In this document: piece by piece, positions 36,936 to 49,102 of the stretch | How positions within the stretch are numbered: the first letter of the stretch is position 1 | Layout: each line of letters opens with the position of its first letter | Assembly (NCBI GenBank): GCA_016584305.1 | Contig: JACEEZ010020933.1 | Coordinates: 323,816 to 387,815, forward strand | DNA: 64,000 nucleotides | Direction of reading: 5' to 3' | Source of the DNA: Chionoecetes opilio | Taxonomy: Eukaryota; Arthropoda; Malacostraca; Decapoda; Majidae | Made by a program: the position numbers and the translations under genes | Notes under the pieces: generated by a model | The model's database searches: none | What the model was told of the DNA's origin: nothing | The model's input: the letters and a program-made list of their open reading frames with translations, nothing else

Positions 36936-37499
36936 CAATATTGAGCATTCTTTACCCTCCTCATGCCAATCTGACTCACGGAATATGTGATCCTTTCAAT
37001 ATAATATACGACTGATCACCAACCTTGTACATACCTGCTCGACTTTTACCTTAGGGCGATCTTTTCCTTAGCCAGCCAGCCGTTGTTCACCCACCGTAAC
37101 CCCTCCCCACCCACCCACATGACCTCCGGCTAAACACTGTATCGGGCGTGACGACCATTAAACCCATTCATTGTCCTTCCTTCCCCCTGCTCTCCTCTCC
37201 TCTCAGTCACCAGCCAACCATTTGCCCAGCAAGTCATTCCATAGTATTTCCTTAAGTAATGCCGATATAGAAATGTAATTATTAGTTACGTATAATGTGT
37301 GTGTATGTTATGTGTTAATGTATGGTGTTTGTTATCAGTAAAGGTGATAGCGCGCGCGCGCACGCGCACACACACACACACAAACGCACACAAAAAAAAA
37401 TGTGTCAATAATTTCAAGGTCAGGTCATTAATCCTCTCGCGTTAGAACCACACCCTTCTTCCTCCTCCTTCTCCTCTTCCCTCTCCTGAATATATATAT

Positions 37500-37522
37500 A
37501 TATGTGTGTTGTGTGTTGTGTG

Positions 37523-37562
<40 letters not shown>
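37500..37562. repeat. (TG)n microsatellite
   Basis: TG dinucleotides ending the duplicated block. Confidence 0.97.
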
Positions 37563-37565
<3 letters not shown>

Positions 37566-37652
37566 TTATAAGCAATATTAATATAGGATGTGTAAATTAC
37601 ATCATTATAATCCAGAAACGGTGACTTCGACCCGGCCTCTCCTCTCCAATGG

Positions 37653-37868
37653 TTAACCCCTTGAGGCCCAGACGTAATTTTTCATTGTAATATTTGGGTA
37701 CCAATAGACGATTTTAGTGACTAAAAGCAATATTTTTAGATTGAACCTGTTTAGTATCCTTGCCCCCTAACTAATATGGTATATTTTCAGCTTACTTTTC
37801 GTAATTTTATGGCTCCACAACAACATTTTATTTTATCAAAGGAAAGATCTTGGGCGTGAACGGGTTAA
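37653..37868. mobile_element. piggyBac-type MITE, complete (216 bp)
   Basis: TTAA at both outer edges (37,653-37,656 and 37,865-37,868) flanks imperfect inverted ends: CCCCTTGAGGCCCA on the left, and GGGCGTGAACGGG on the right, whose complement is CCCGTTCACGCCC. TTAA target duplication with CCC/GGG tips is the signature of piggyBac transposition. It is too short to encode transposase, so it must have moved in trans. Related sequence: a truncated copy at 18,395-18,588 and the satellite at 61-682. Confidence 0.85.
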
Positions 37869-37869
37869 A

Positions 37870-39100
37870 GAGGAACACGTTTAATTTTATTTAATTTGGT
37901 TGCCGGAATTATAATTTTTTTTATTAGTTTTTCAATGTATAACAATTTTCGAAGAACAAAAAAAAAAAAAAAAAAAAAAATGTCATTTTGATCTGATTAA
38001 GACATTACTTTTTTTCCTCTATCAATATTTTGGATCCTTCTTTTTACATCCTACTTTGGATAAAAAAAACAATTAAAAGATTCACCTTGGATAAACATGT
38101 GAGCAGTAGTCCTATAGAAATCAGTATTGGAAACCAGTCCAAAAAGTCATTCTGAGAAAACGCTTGATTGATTGGCTACAGATTGGGCTACAAGTTTACT
38201 CCTATCCAATACATTTAAAAGAAATTTCTACTCAGTAAGGTTATATAACGCTTTTAATTAGATTCCATAAAAACAAACAGATCAGAATTGATCCATCAAT
38301 AAAAGAAATACAGCATTTTTGAATGTAAGTATCCAGAGCAATTCTTGGCGGCGATGTTAGCGGCGATGGGCCTAGTCATCTAATAGACCCAATATAAATA
38401 ATAGAAAACCTACACACCTTTATCAGGGCCTCCTAGAAGGCCTTGCCTTGGTTCAAACTCTGCCACACTACCAAAGGGGGGGTTTGAGAAACGCCTTATT
38501 TCCCACAGTTTCCCCAGTAGGCCTACGAGAGTAGGCCTACTCTCTTGTGGTTTCTGTATCATACAGCAACCACAACCATTTTTTTCACATAAAATAACAA
38601 GATAACTGAAAAAAAAATATGTAAAACTAAATGTGTATTCTATGCTATGGCAACACTCCCTGACGTGAGCGGCCTTTCAACGCGCGTAGGGCCAGGGTCA
38701 TGGCAAGGTCATCAAATACATTTTTATAAAAACAATGATAATAATAATAAATACAAGAATTCATCCCAATATTTTCCTGGAGACCCAGGACCCAGGTCAC
38801 CTACACTGTTGTAGCTACTGCGACTAACTACTAGGTCAGTATTTTATTTATTTATTTATGATCATTTGGACATTTTTCCGTAGGTGGCTAGAGCCGCACA
38901 GGTCTCTTGAAAGAGCCGCAGGTTGCCGACCGCTGTCATAACCCATCCCCTCGGGAGGCTGCGTAGTACATGTGTACCTTGTGTGTATTGTGTACCGTGT
39001 GTAGCATAGTTCATTCATTGACAGAATGGGCAGTCTAGGCTATACCTATCTGCCTGTCTATTTGTCTACAGGGTTGACAGGTGCAATGGTAAACATGGTA
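37870..39100. other. no gene seen
   Basis: AT-rich unique-looking DNA. Contains an A run at 37,962, two GTAGGCCTAC palindromes near 38,517-38,542, and a hAT-like terminal sequence at 38,913-38,935. Confidence 0.4.
38913..38935. mobile_element. hAT-like terminal inverted repeat (single end)
   Basis: Read on the minus strand this is CAGCGGTCGGCAACCTGCGG plus CTC, close to the CAG-GGTCGGCAACCT tips known from hAT elements. The partner end was not found. Confidence 0.45.
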
Positions 39101-39220
39101 CTTTGCACACAACACACCCTTACTTGTTACTACATAGACTGTTACTCTCTTTCAATGCAATACAGATGGTGCATACTTATATTTTAAATGTCATGACACC
39201 CGGACCCGGGAGGTCCCAGG

Positions 39221-39249
39221 ATTCCGGGAAAAAAGTTTTCTCCCGGAAT
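39221..39249. other. near-perfect hairpin
   Basis: ATTCCGGGA and TCCCGGAAT arms around an A/T core that itself pairs (AAAA...TTTT). Confidence 0.8.
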
Positions 39250-39501
39250 CCCGAGATGTTAAAAACACGCCAAACGAAAACTTTAGTTGCAAGTGTTTAC
39301 GTTGACGACAAAATGTAGAAAAAAACCAATTTAGATTATTAATAATAATTGAATACAGATATATTTTAGTGTACAGTAATAACTTTAAATGTTGAGGATG
39401 CAAAGGATGAAAGAAACGAAGAAAGGATGGATATCAATGATCCTGAGAGCGTAGGCTAAACGATTGAGTGATCAATTAAGTGATCTAATGAGGCAACCAC
39501 C

Positions 39502-40902
39502 TCACTCCTTGGCCGCCGCCTTTCGATATTGGCGGTGCTGTTGTCGCCATTCCCTCAAGAACTGTCGCTTCCGCTCCACCGCCTGCAAGCGGGCCTTCAG
39601 GTAGGCCTCGACGGCGGCCACCTCGGCGGGCGGGCCCACGACTCTCACGCTACGGGAGTGAGTGTTGGTGGCGGGGGGCACCGATACCCTCACGCTGGGG
39701 TACTTCCAAGCCAGCCTTAGGAGCTGCTCGCCCCCGGGGCCCACCAGGTGGTGCCGCGTGTTGGGTGCCACATCCACCACCACTTTGACTCTGTTCTTCT
39801 TGCGCCGCTCAGCTGCCTCACGTAACTGTGCCTCGATAACCTCCAGGCGGCCAGTGATATCCTTGGCGGCGGCGGCCACCTGGCTCTTTGGGCCCTCGAG
39901 GCTGACGTGCTTGGCGGTGCGATCCTGGGGCAGGGGCACCGTCACGCGCACCTTGGGGAAGTCCTTCCGCAGTTTTTGGACAGTGTCCCCCCGCGGCCCG
40001 ATGACATGCCGCCGTCTGCCCGGTGGCACGGCCAGCAACACCTTCACAGAGTCTTCCTTCCACGACTGCCGCACCTTGACGCGGGAATCGTCCCTTGAGG
40101 CTGCTTCACGCCCAGCCTTGACACGCTTCTTGGCAGGGGCGACGCTTGCCTCCACGCCCTTAGTGCCTTCTTTCTTGGCACTTTCTTCGGCACTTCCTTC
40201 AGGCACCTCCTCGGATTTTACTTCCTTTTGGCACTTTTTCCGAGTGTTGCAGGCAGTGTGCCACTCGCCGGACCCGTCCACTGTCTCCTCATCTTTAGGG
40301 GGAGTCTTCTTACGCCGGTTTTTGCGTTTTTTGCGAATCATTTTCCTTTCTGTGGGTGCCTCTTCGTCTTGTTGACTGCACTGAGGCTCCTGATCTACTT
40401 CCACAAGTGTTTCCTCAACGGAAACTACGTTTTCGTCTGGCTTTTCGAGCCACTGCACCACCAAAAACAGAAAACTCAGCATGGAACACACTGCAAGGCC
40501 TGTCAGATAAGTTGTGAACATCTCGTGCTCGTGTTGAGCTTTGACGATTTGCTCCTCAATGCAGCCAAGAAGCTGCTTTGTCCTGCGGGAGCTCGCCAGG
40601 AGTTTCCACCAGTCTTCGGTGACCAGCGCCGCGCAGGCCTCCAGCGGCTCCTGAGGCGGGGCGGGGCGCAGAGGCCCCAGCCACCACCAGTGAGCCATAC
40701 GCTTTCGTGCCTGCCAGGCAGTAGTGGCATGGAGGCCCATGTCCTCCCATGCCTGCAGGGCCTCCGACACCCTCTTGGCGTTGTCCAAGGCGTCCTGCCA
40801 CACGCTCCCGAGGAGGGCGGTGATGCCCACCACCACCAGGGTGAACACCACCACCAGGGACACCTTGACAATGATTGACTTCAGAATGGTTTTATTTTCC
40901 AT
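39502..40902 (-). CDS. membrane-anchored protein with two KH-type RNA-binding domains
   Basis: Uninterrupted 466-codon frame, GC-rich against AT-rich surroundings, with an in-frame TAA two codons before the chosen ATG. Residues about 10-33 and 131-152 are hydrophobic membrane segments. The 98-residue loop between them is rich in Trp and Arg. Residues 155-280 are acidic/basic and probably disordered, with a strongly basic cluster at 187-200. Two KH-type domains follow, about 284-352 (loop GPRG at 302-305) and 371-440 (loop GPGG at 388-391), then a basic tail. The KH sequences (VIGPRG, HLVGPGG, hydrophobic core, SVRVVGP) most resemble vigilin-type repeats. KH folds bind single-stranded RNA through the GxxG loop. 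Inference: both ends face the cytosol and it tethers RNA at a membrane. TDRKH/Papi also joins a membrane helix to KH domains but carries a Tudor domain, absent here. It could be an old retrocopy. AATAAA-like motifs lie about 650 bases downstream. Confidence 0.8.
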   Translation of the reverse strand: MENKTILKSIIVKVSLVVVFTLVVVGITALLGSVWQDALDNAKRVSEALQAWEDMGLHATTAWQARKRMAHWWWLGPLRPAPPQEPLEACAALVTEDWWKLLASSRRTKQLLGCIEEQIVKAQHEHEMFTTYLTGLAVCSMLSFLFLVVQWLEKPDENVVSVEETLVEVDQEPQCSQQDEEAPTERKMIRKKRKNRRKKTPPKDEETVDGSGEWHTACNTRKKCQKEVKSEEVPEGSAEESAKKEGTKGVEASVAPAKKRVKAGREAASRDDSRVKVRQSWKEDSVKVLLAVPPGRRRHVIGPRGDTVQKLRKDFPKVRVTVPLPQDRTAKHVSLEGPKSQVAAAAKDITGRLEVIEAQLREAAERRKKNRVKVVVDVAPNTRHHLVGPGGEQLLRLAWKYPSVRVSVPPATNTHSRSVRVVGPPAEVAAVEAYLKARLQAVERKRQFLREWRQQHRQYRKAAAKE

Positions 40903-41096
40903 TTGATTTTATAATATATCAGTCAATGACCAAAAAACCATGTTTATCACATGAGAAGAAAGGGGATGGTGGCGTCCACTACCGCAGCGTGAACCGGATA
41001 CTAATGTTTAGGCTTCCCTAGGGTCACGAAACTGTTGGTTTGCCAAGGCAGAAGGGGGCAATAGACCATATAATAGACTACTTGTTTAGTTGTAAG
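40903..41096. promoter_or_regulatory. upstream region of the KH gene
   Basis: About 190 bases between the gene start and the next dispersed repeat. It is AT-rich at the start codon (TATATTATAAAATCAA just upstream on the minus strand). No clear TATA/initiator pair was identified, so any promoter must be short or inside the repeat. Confidence 0.25.
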
Positions 41097-42360
<1,264 letters not shown>

Positions 42361-42364
42361 ATAA

Positions 42365-44384
42365 TGAAAAAAAACCAAAAAGGGAATAAAAAATCTAAAA
42401 AAAATAAAAATAAACAAAAGTAAAGTTTAAAAAGTTAAAAAAATAAGAAAATTAAAACCCCCCCCTTTTTCCTTTCCTTTTTCCTTCCCCCTTCCCCCCC
42501 TTCCCTTCTTCCTTTTTTTTCACTTTGTTATTTTTTTAAACTGCATCAATGTTTTATAGGGAAAAGAAACACCAACCCCAGCAATAAACTAAATTTTAAC
42601 TAAAAAAGGGATAAAAACTAAAAGTCCAATAAGGGAGTAATTTAGAACTTTTAAACCTTCCCCCTCCCTTTTTTCCTCTTTCTTCCTTTCCCCCCTCTCC
42701 TCTTCTTCATTCCTTTTTTTCTTTTAAACCTCTCTTCATTCTTTTTCTTCCATTTTTTTACTTATTCCTCTTAATTAATAAAAAGATTTCCCCCTTCTAT
42801 AAAAACTTTTTGCACCAAAAAATTAAAAAAAGTATGATATCCCAAAAGGCGAAAGTCAACGCTACATAAAAAGTTTTTTCCTAAACGCCAAGGGCCCCCA
42901 AAATTTCTTAAAATTCGCCCTGGGGCTAAAAGTAAAAAATTTCTTTCCTAGTCTTTAAATGTTATTTTTAGATCTCTTTTTTTTAACTATTTTTAACTTT
43001 TTTTTATTTTTTTTTTATTTAAATTTTTTTTATTTTTGCTTTTACTTTTTTTACCATTTCCCCCTAAATTGCTCCTTAACTTTTACAAAAATTAATTTTA
43101 ACGAAAAAATTTTTACCCTTTTTTAGGTCTATCTTAAAATTGTTATTTTTTTTTACTAAAAGGGGTTAATTGAAAAAAGTAAATTAAAATTATTTCCCCT
43201 TTCCTCTCAAAAACATTTTTAAAGCGAAGGGGTAATTTTTTGCTTTTAAAAAAACCAATATTGTTATCCTTCTTTATTTTTCATTTTTTTAAAATTTTTG
43301 GATCAGCCCCCTTTTGGGGGGAAACTTTTTTTTTAAATTTTTTTTTTTTGAAAAAACTCTACACTTTAAAGTTTTTTTTTTTTTAAAAAGAAAAAAAAAA
43401 ATTACATACCAAAACCTAATTACCTATTTACCTAATAATTTAAAACCCAAATTTTAATAATAAAAAACCCCTTAACTCCTTTTTTCCAAAAACCTTTTAA
43501 CCAAACCCCCCAAATTTCCCCTAAAATTTAAACAATTTTATAAACCCTTACCCTTTCCTTTAATTTTCCTAACCAATTTTTAAATTCCAATAACCCACCA
43601 ACTCCTTTCCCAAACCCTATTTTTTTAAATTATGTTTTATACCTAACCATTCCTTCCAAACCACCTCCTTTTTTTTTCCAACCCAATAACCAAAAAAAAT
43701 TTCCCAAAACAAACCTTTACCAAACCTAACCTTCCCTAACCTAAATGCCTAACCTAACCTTTCCCAAACCCTAACCTTCCCAAAACCAAACCCTTTACCA
43801 AACCCAAAACCTTTTCCAAACCTACCTACCCTTTACCAAAAAAATAAAAAAAAATTAACAACAAAAAAACCATTTGCGACGAACTTAGAAATTAAAATTT
43901 AAACACATAAAAATCACCAAAAAAAAAATTGTTTCCTTCACCAAGGAATTGGGTGTTTTCTAAAATATAAAATTTTTGTTCTAATCATTCTTCTTTTCTC
44001 TTCTTATTTTTCTTTACTATTTCTTTTTTTCCAAATATAAAACATCTTTTTCTATCCCGCTTTACCTAACTTTTTTCCTTTCTCTAACCTTTCTGATTTT
44101 TTTTTACCCTTACTGATAAAAAAACCCCTTTCCTTTTTTTTATAACCGCTCTAAACCCTTAAACCTTTCCTGCCCGTATTTTTTCTCTTTTCATCTCATA
44201 AATTTCAAAAACCCCCCCCCCCCCCCCCCCTCCCCATCCCCGATCAAACGGGCGGGGCCCCGGGCGGGCATGGAATATATCAAGGGCAATAGTCATCGGG
44301 TGGAAAATCACGCGGGAAATTTAATTACTTTAAAACCAAGAACATCAGGTTTTGGCTGTTTCGATCTTATCGGGGAAAAGGAGG
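42365..44384. other. homopolymer-distorted sequence, no gene
   Basis: The start still resembles 10,690-10,800, but the sequence is overrun by runs of A, T and C. Short CCTAAC-like stretches occur near 43,720-43,840. No frame is informative. The composition suggests poor consensus quality. Confidence 0.5.
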
Positions 44385-44640
44385 AGGAGGAGGAATAATA
44401 GGAATAACAGACACCGGGAACCTTTGGCCCATGACGAGGATCTGCAAAACTCATACTATAAATCAACTACTTGAAGAAACATTTGGAAAAATGATACCAT
44501 GTCCCTAAAGAAGATAGGAACGGGAAGTTTTTAGTGAAAAATGTAGGTTGAAGTATGCAAACTAAACTCCCCTAACTATCGATCCGGGGGACTTATTATG
44601 AATTCTCAGGGCACTATCCAGGCAATTAATAATGAGGAGG
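44385..44640 (-). mobile_element. LINE 3'-end repeat, copy A
   Basis: About 255 bases similar to 44,925-45,185, bounded on its left by (GGA)n, which on the minus strand is a (TCC)n tail. Shared blocks are GGCCCATGACGAGG, AAAGAAGATAGGAA and AATGTAGGTT. Confidence 0.65.
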
Positions 44641-44924
44641 AGGAGGAATACTAGGAAAACTGGGGGGGGCCTCAGTAGAGCGATCCCCGCCCGAATTTTC
44701 ATCAATTGGTTCCCAGGGCACATTTTGATTCGATTTCACCCAAAAATTAAATCAGTTTTCCTTTTAAAAAAAAAACTTGGTATACCAAGTTTGGTCCAAA
44801 TCTATTCGTTTTTTCAAAAATCCTTACCAAAAAACAAAAAAACAAAAAAACAAAAAAACCCAAACAAACAACAAACAAAAGATGGGTAAAACATAACAAA
44901 AATCCCTCGGCCTCTCCCCAGGCC

Positions 44925-45185
44925 GGAGGAGGGGGAGGAGGAATACATAGGATACTAGGAAAAAAAACCCGGAGATATTGGCCCATAACGAGGGTATTGC
45001 TGATCTCCTACACAAATAAACTATATTAAAAAAACAGTTGGAAAATATACCATTTCCCTAAAAAAGATAGGAAAGGAATTTCGTAGTAAAGAATGTAGGT
45101 TAAAAAATCAAACTACAACTACCACAAACATTTCGATTGGGGGGGACTATAATATAAATTCGCGGCACTTCTTCGCAGGGCATAT
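44925..45185 (-). mobile_element. LINE 3'-end repeat, copy B
   Basis: Second copy of the same 3' region, continuous with the degenerate ORF2 at 45,186-47,745. The tail is a (TCC)n triplet tract on the minus strand. Confidence 0.65.
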
Positions 45186-47745
45186 CATACCCATTATTTT
45201 ACAGTCGCATCAAGTCTGTTTTTAAATGTATTATTATCTGGCTTCGAAAAACTTTTTGCTGGTAACTTGTTCCATCGATCAACAACTCTAGCTTGAATAA
45301 TTTTTACGGAATCGGGATGAAACTTTGGCCGTTAAGTTTTAAACCGTTTTTTCTTGTTTCACTTGAGTTGAAAGCTCGAATGGGTTTTCTCTTGTTTAAT
45401 GACATCAATCGTTTTAGGATTTTAAAGGTTTCTATAAGTCCCCACGGATTTTTACGACCCTTAAGGGAAAAATATTAATTTTTTCCGAAATCTCTCTTCA
45501 TAAGATGAATTTCGAGAGAGGGAAAATTGTTTGGTTCCCTTTTCTTTGCACTGTTTCCTTTTGGCTTGATTTTTTCAAACAGGGGGACCGAATTTAACGG
45601 CATATTCTAAGTGCGGCCTAACCAAGGACGTGTATAATTGTGTCATTACTTTTTGGTTTTTATGTTCAAGTTTCGTTTATGAAAACCCCAAAATATATTC
45701 CCTTTTACGGCAGTAGGCAATGTGGACTGGTTTTTTGATCATTACTGATGATGCACTAAACCTTTTTCCTGTTTTACTTCAGTTAACGATTTATTTTGCC
45801 TTTGTAGTTTTTTATTTGAGGTTATCGTTGCTATATGCATTACTTTACTTTTCGGATTGAATTTTAAAAAGCCATTTACATTTCCCAAACTGAAAATTTG
45901 TCGAGATCACTTTGATATTTTCCGTTTTCTCTATATATGCTTTACCCCGCTAAAATTTTGGGTCTCTGCAAATTTCGATATTTCGAACAATCCGCAAAAC
46001 CCGATCGTTGATTTATAAAAAAAAGGGAGGCCCCCGGGGCCCGGGCCCCGTGGCACCCCACAGTAAAAATCTAACCAATCAAAGCCCCCATTTATTCTAC
46101 CCGTTGTTTACGATTTGAAAGCCAATCGCCATCCATGAAAATAAAAGCTCTCCTAAGCCTTGCCCTTTTGCTTTGGGCAAAGTCGCTTATGGGAAATGTA
46201 CGAAGGGTTTTGAAATCAAAGGGATTTTACTCCGAGGAATTTTAGCGTCCCAGTTTTAATAAATGCCTAAAAAAAGTAGGTTTCTTAACAGGATCTCTTT
46301 TTCGAATCCATCCGGGAGTTTATATTTAGTTATTTTTATCGAGAAAAGACCATTTTATCCCCCAATATTTTCTCAAAAATTTTTTAAAACCGAGTTTGAC
46401 TAATTTTGGGGGATAAAGCTTGCGAGGGTCTTCTCCCTTCTTGAATTCGGGGGTAACATTAGCTAATTTACATACCAGGAAATTTTTGTCCTTAGCGATT
46501 ATTGAGAATAATCTTTAATGGGAGCGAAAATTGCTGGACTTCGCGAAGTAATGGGCGAAAATTTCCACCCCCGGATTTTTCTGGTCAATTCCTGCAAAAC
46601 TTTTATATTTTGTCTATGTTATCTTCCATTTCCAAAACTACACTTTTGAGTCCCGCATACTGTTTACTGGTTCTGGGAATGGAGTTCGTCTTTCCTTAAA
46701 AATCCGCATTAAGTAAATTGGGACGAACGCCTCTCTTTTTTATTATTTAGCAAGTGTTATTCATTTTCAGTGGCCCAAAACTTTTTTGACGTTTTCTTTC
46801 TTCAAAGTATTGAAAAAACCTTTGGGGTTTGATTTGGATTCCTTTGAATTTTTTCTTCATAAATCGCGCTTTTTTGTCTTTAATTAATCCTTTTCAACGA
46901 GTTTTTAAGTCACTGTTTCTCTAGAAACGCAGTCCGATTTGTCGCTTTTAAAAATTTATACGCTCGGGCTTACTGCCCTGATTTTTTTTGAATTCATTAG
47001 TCACCAACTGGGTTTTTTTATGTTATTCGACGTTTTTTTCCATGGAACATGTTTTTCAACATCTATTGGAGTTTATTTGTGAATTTACACTGTTTTTTGG
47101 GGTTATTACCGTTTGTAGGTCAATCCCTCACTTCGCTTAGTACCCTGCTGATCTTCGTGAAATCTGCTTTATTATAATTTGGGGGAAATAAAACCCATTT
47201 TCTGTATGTCTACATTGCAATTTTTTCCGATCTGATTAACCTGTGATCACTGTTTGCCAAATGTTCACCCCTTTTCGAGTAATAATCAATCAATGTCGTA
47301 CTGAAAACTAAATTAGGAACTTTATCCCCTTTGGTTCCGGACCCTATTAAAAATACTTCGTTTACCATATCAAGCAAAACGAAACCTTCTCTTCAGCAGA
47401 ATTATAATTCAGTTTTTACGAGGTAGGTTAAAAACTCCCAAAATATTGTTCATTATTATTGTTGAAAATGACTTTATTCGTCATAAGGGAACGACTTCGT
47501 TTGTTTTGGGAGGCGTTATTGTCCCTATACTAAAATTTTCCGTTTACTTAATCTTTGGTAGATGAGTTAAAAGATCTTTATTTTTTTTTACGTTTTGATT
47601 GCTTGAATTATCTTTAAAGTAAAAAATGACACCTCCCCCTGCTTTTTTGCGTACGACAAATTTTGGAAACTTATGCCTGGAATGGCTTTTTTACTAATAA
47701 AAGTTTTTTCTTTTGTGTTACCCCAAATCCAGTGATACTAACGTT
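45186..47745 (-). pseudogene. degenerate non-LTR ORF2 (endonuclease and reverse transcriptase)
   Basis: No long frame survives, but minus-strand translation in shifting frames gives the expected order. Near 47,640-47,600 there is GGGVIFY-like sequence (endonuclease). Near 46,470-46,410, TPEFKKGEDP (compare FKKGD). Near 46,080-46,015, CGVPRGP...GGLPFF (compare GVPQGSVLGPLLF). Near 45,645-45,580, YTSLVRPHLEYAVKF. The last motif and the order match CR1/L2-type elements. Extra homopolymer bases explain many frame breaks. Confidence 0.75.
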
Positions 47746-47769
47746 CTGGCGTTTTGGCAAAAACGTTGC

Positions 47770-47826
47770 TAATAATCTCCTCCTCTAGGAGGGAGGAGGA
47801 GGAGGAGGAGGAGGAGGAGGAGGGGG
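47770..47826. repeat. (GGA)n microsatellite
   Basis: About 12 GGA triplets ending in a G run, next to the 5' side of the degenerate LINE. Confidence 0.9.
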
Positions 47827-48139
47827 GGGTATTCAAAGGGTTTAAAAGGGAAAAACAAACAGCAACGACCGTAGGTCCCTTACCCGGGTGTTTGCTTTTA
47901 AATCTACACTAAATAATAAAAGGAGAAAGGGGTAGGAAGTATAGGGCTCCCCCCACCCCCCACCCTTGCCGAAGCTGCCGGAAATGAATGATTTTCCCGC
48001 AATATAGAAAAAATGGGAGGAATTTGTGAGGAATTTAAAAGGGGTAACTTTCTAACTACTATTTTGGGGGTGGTTTAGTGCTTGATGATGGGCATGTTGT
48101 GTGTTTTATAAAGGTGGAACACAGTGTGGGGTTAAAAAG

Positions 48140-48570
48140 GGGGGGGCGGAGCCTTGCCTGGGCTTTCTTGGGAGGCACGTCAATCAAGCCCCACTCCGTT
48201 CATCCACTGCGGATTTTGTATTTCCTGTAGGAGCCGTCACTTCAATGCCTCCTGAGCAGGACCCCCTTTTTCCTTGAATCCCGATGGGGGTCACTAAAAG
48301 TCAGGACCTTACTGTCCCGCCCGTCACAGGTCGAGAGTGTATGGCATTTAACTCGGGGGTACTTGGGGGTTATGAGGCTAATGTAGTGTTTGTTAGGTCG
48401 TGGGAAGTTGGGGGTGCGGCAGCCTTGCCTGGCGCTTTCGGGGGGCAGCAGTCAATCAGGCCCCCGCCCCTTCTCCACTGCGGAGTGCCTTTCCAATAGG
48501 ACGCCCTGCACTTCAATGCCCCCTGCCAGTGACCCCCGGGATATAAATCCCATGGTGGTCAATAACTGAC
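48140..48570. repeat. diverged ~275-bp direct duplication
   Basis: 48,145-48,300 and 48,418-48,565 share GCCTTGCCTGG, GTCAATCA.GCCCC, CCACTGCGGA and CACTTCAATGCC in the same order. No coding sense was found. Confidence 0.75.
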
Positions 48571-48747
48571 AGGGGCCCTTCGAAACCCCAGCCCTCCAGG
48601 TCAAAGTTGTAGTAGTGACCCTTTACTCGGGGGTGTCCCGAGACTTGTGGGAGGGGTTGTGTAGACGCGACTCGCAATCATTTTACGCAATGAGAGTAAG
48701 CTCAGAGGAGGAGAGGAGGAGGAGGAGGAAGAGGAAAGATCGAGGAG

Positions 48748-48786
<39 letters not shown>

Positions 48787-48797
48787 GTGTGTGTGTG

Positions 48798-48845
<48 letters not shown>

Positions 48846-48935
48846 GTGTGGCCTTTACCCTTCGTGTTCTGACCTGCCTCACTCTTCAGTCCAGACCACA
48901 GCTATTATATGTATTATTAGATAGGAGGGGTAAAC

Positions 48936-49009
<74 letters not shown>

Positions 49010-49070
49010 CCCCTCTCTCCTCGGGGCACTTTCTAATTAATTTCCACCTGAAGTACTGTGTCAGAGAGAG

Positions 49071-49100
<30 letters not shown>
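48748..49100. repeat. (TG)n, (CT)n and (TG)n microsatellites
   Basis: TG tract 48,748-48,844, CT tract 48,938-49,015, and a second TG tract 49,072-49,100 that ends exactly where LINE homology starts. Confidence 0.95.

Positions 49101-49102
<2 letters not shown>

Larger units (their letters stand above)
26713..37490. other. error-rich second version of the 13,115-26,265 locus
   Basis: Collinear with the earlier locus. 26,713-30,660 matches 13,115-16,885 (CR1-like LINE, A-rich flank, 69-bp array, foldback). 33,480-37,490 matches 23,530-26,265 (TIR right end, flank, GTA array, hairpin segment, CT tract). Indels occur every few tens of bases relative to the first version, and both TIR-element flanks agree. 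This is best explained as an allelic or unpolished copy placed in tandem. Confidence 0.85.

Noticed and set aside
26713..37490. A genuine recent segmental duplication
   Set aside because: The single-N join, dense small indels in one copy only, and identical insertion-site flanks favour an assembly or allelic explanation, though read data are needed to settle it.
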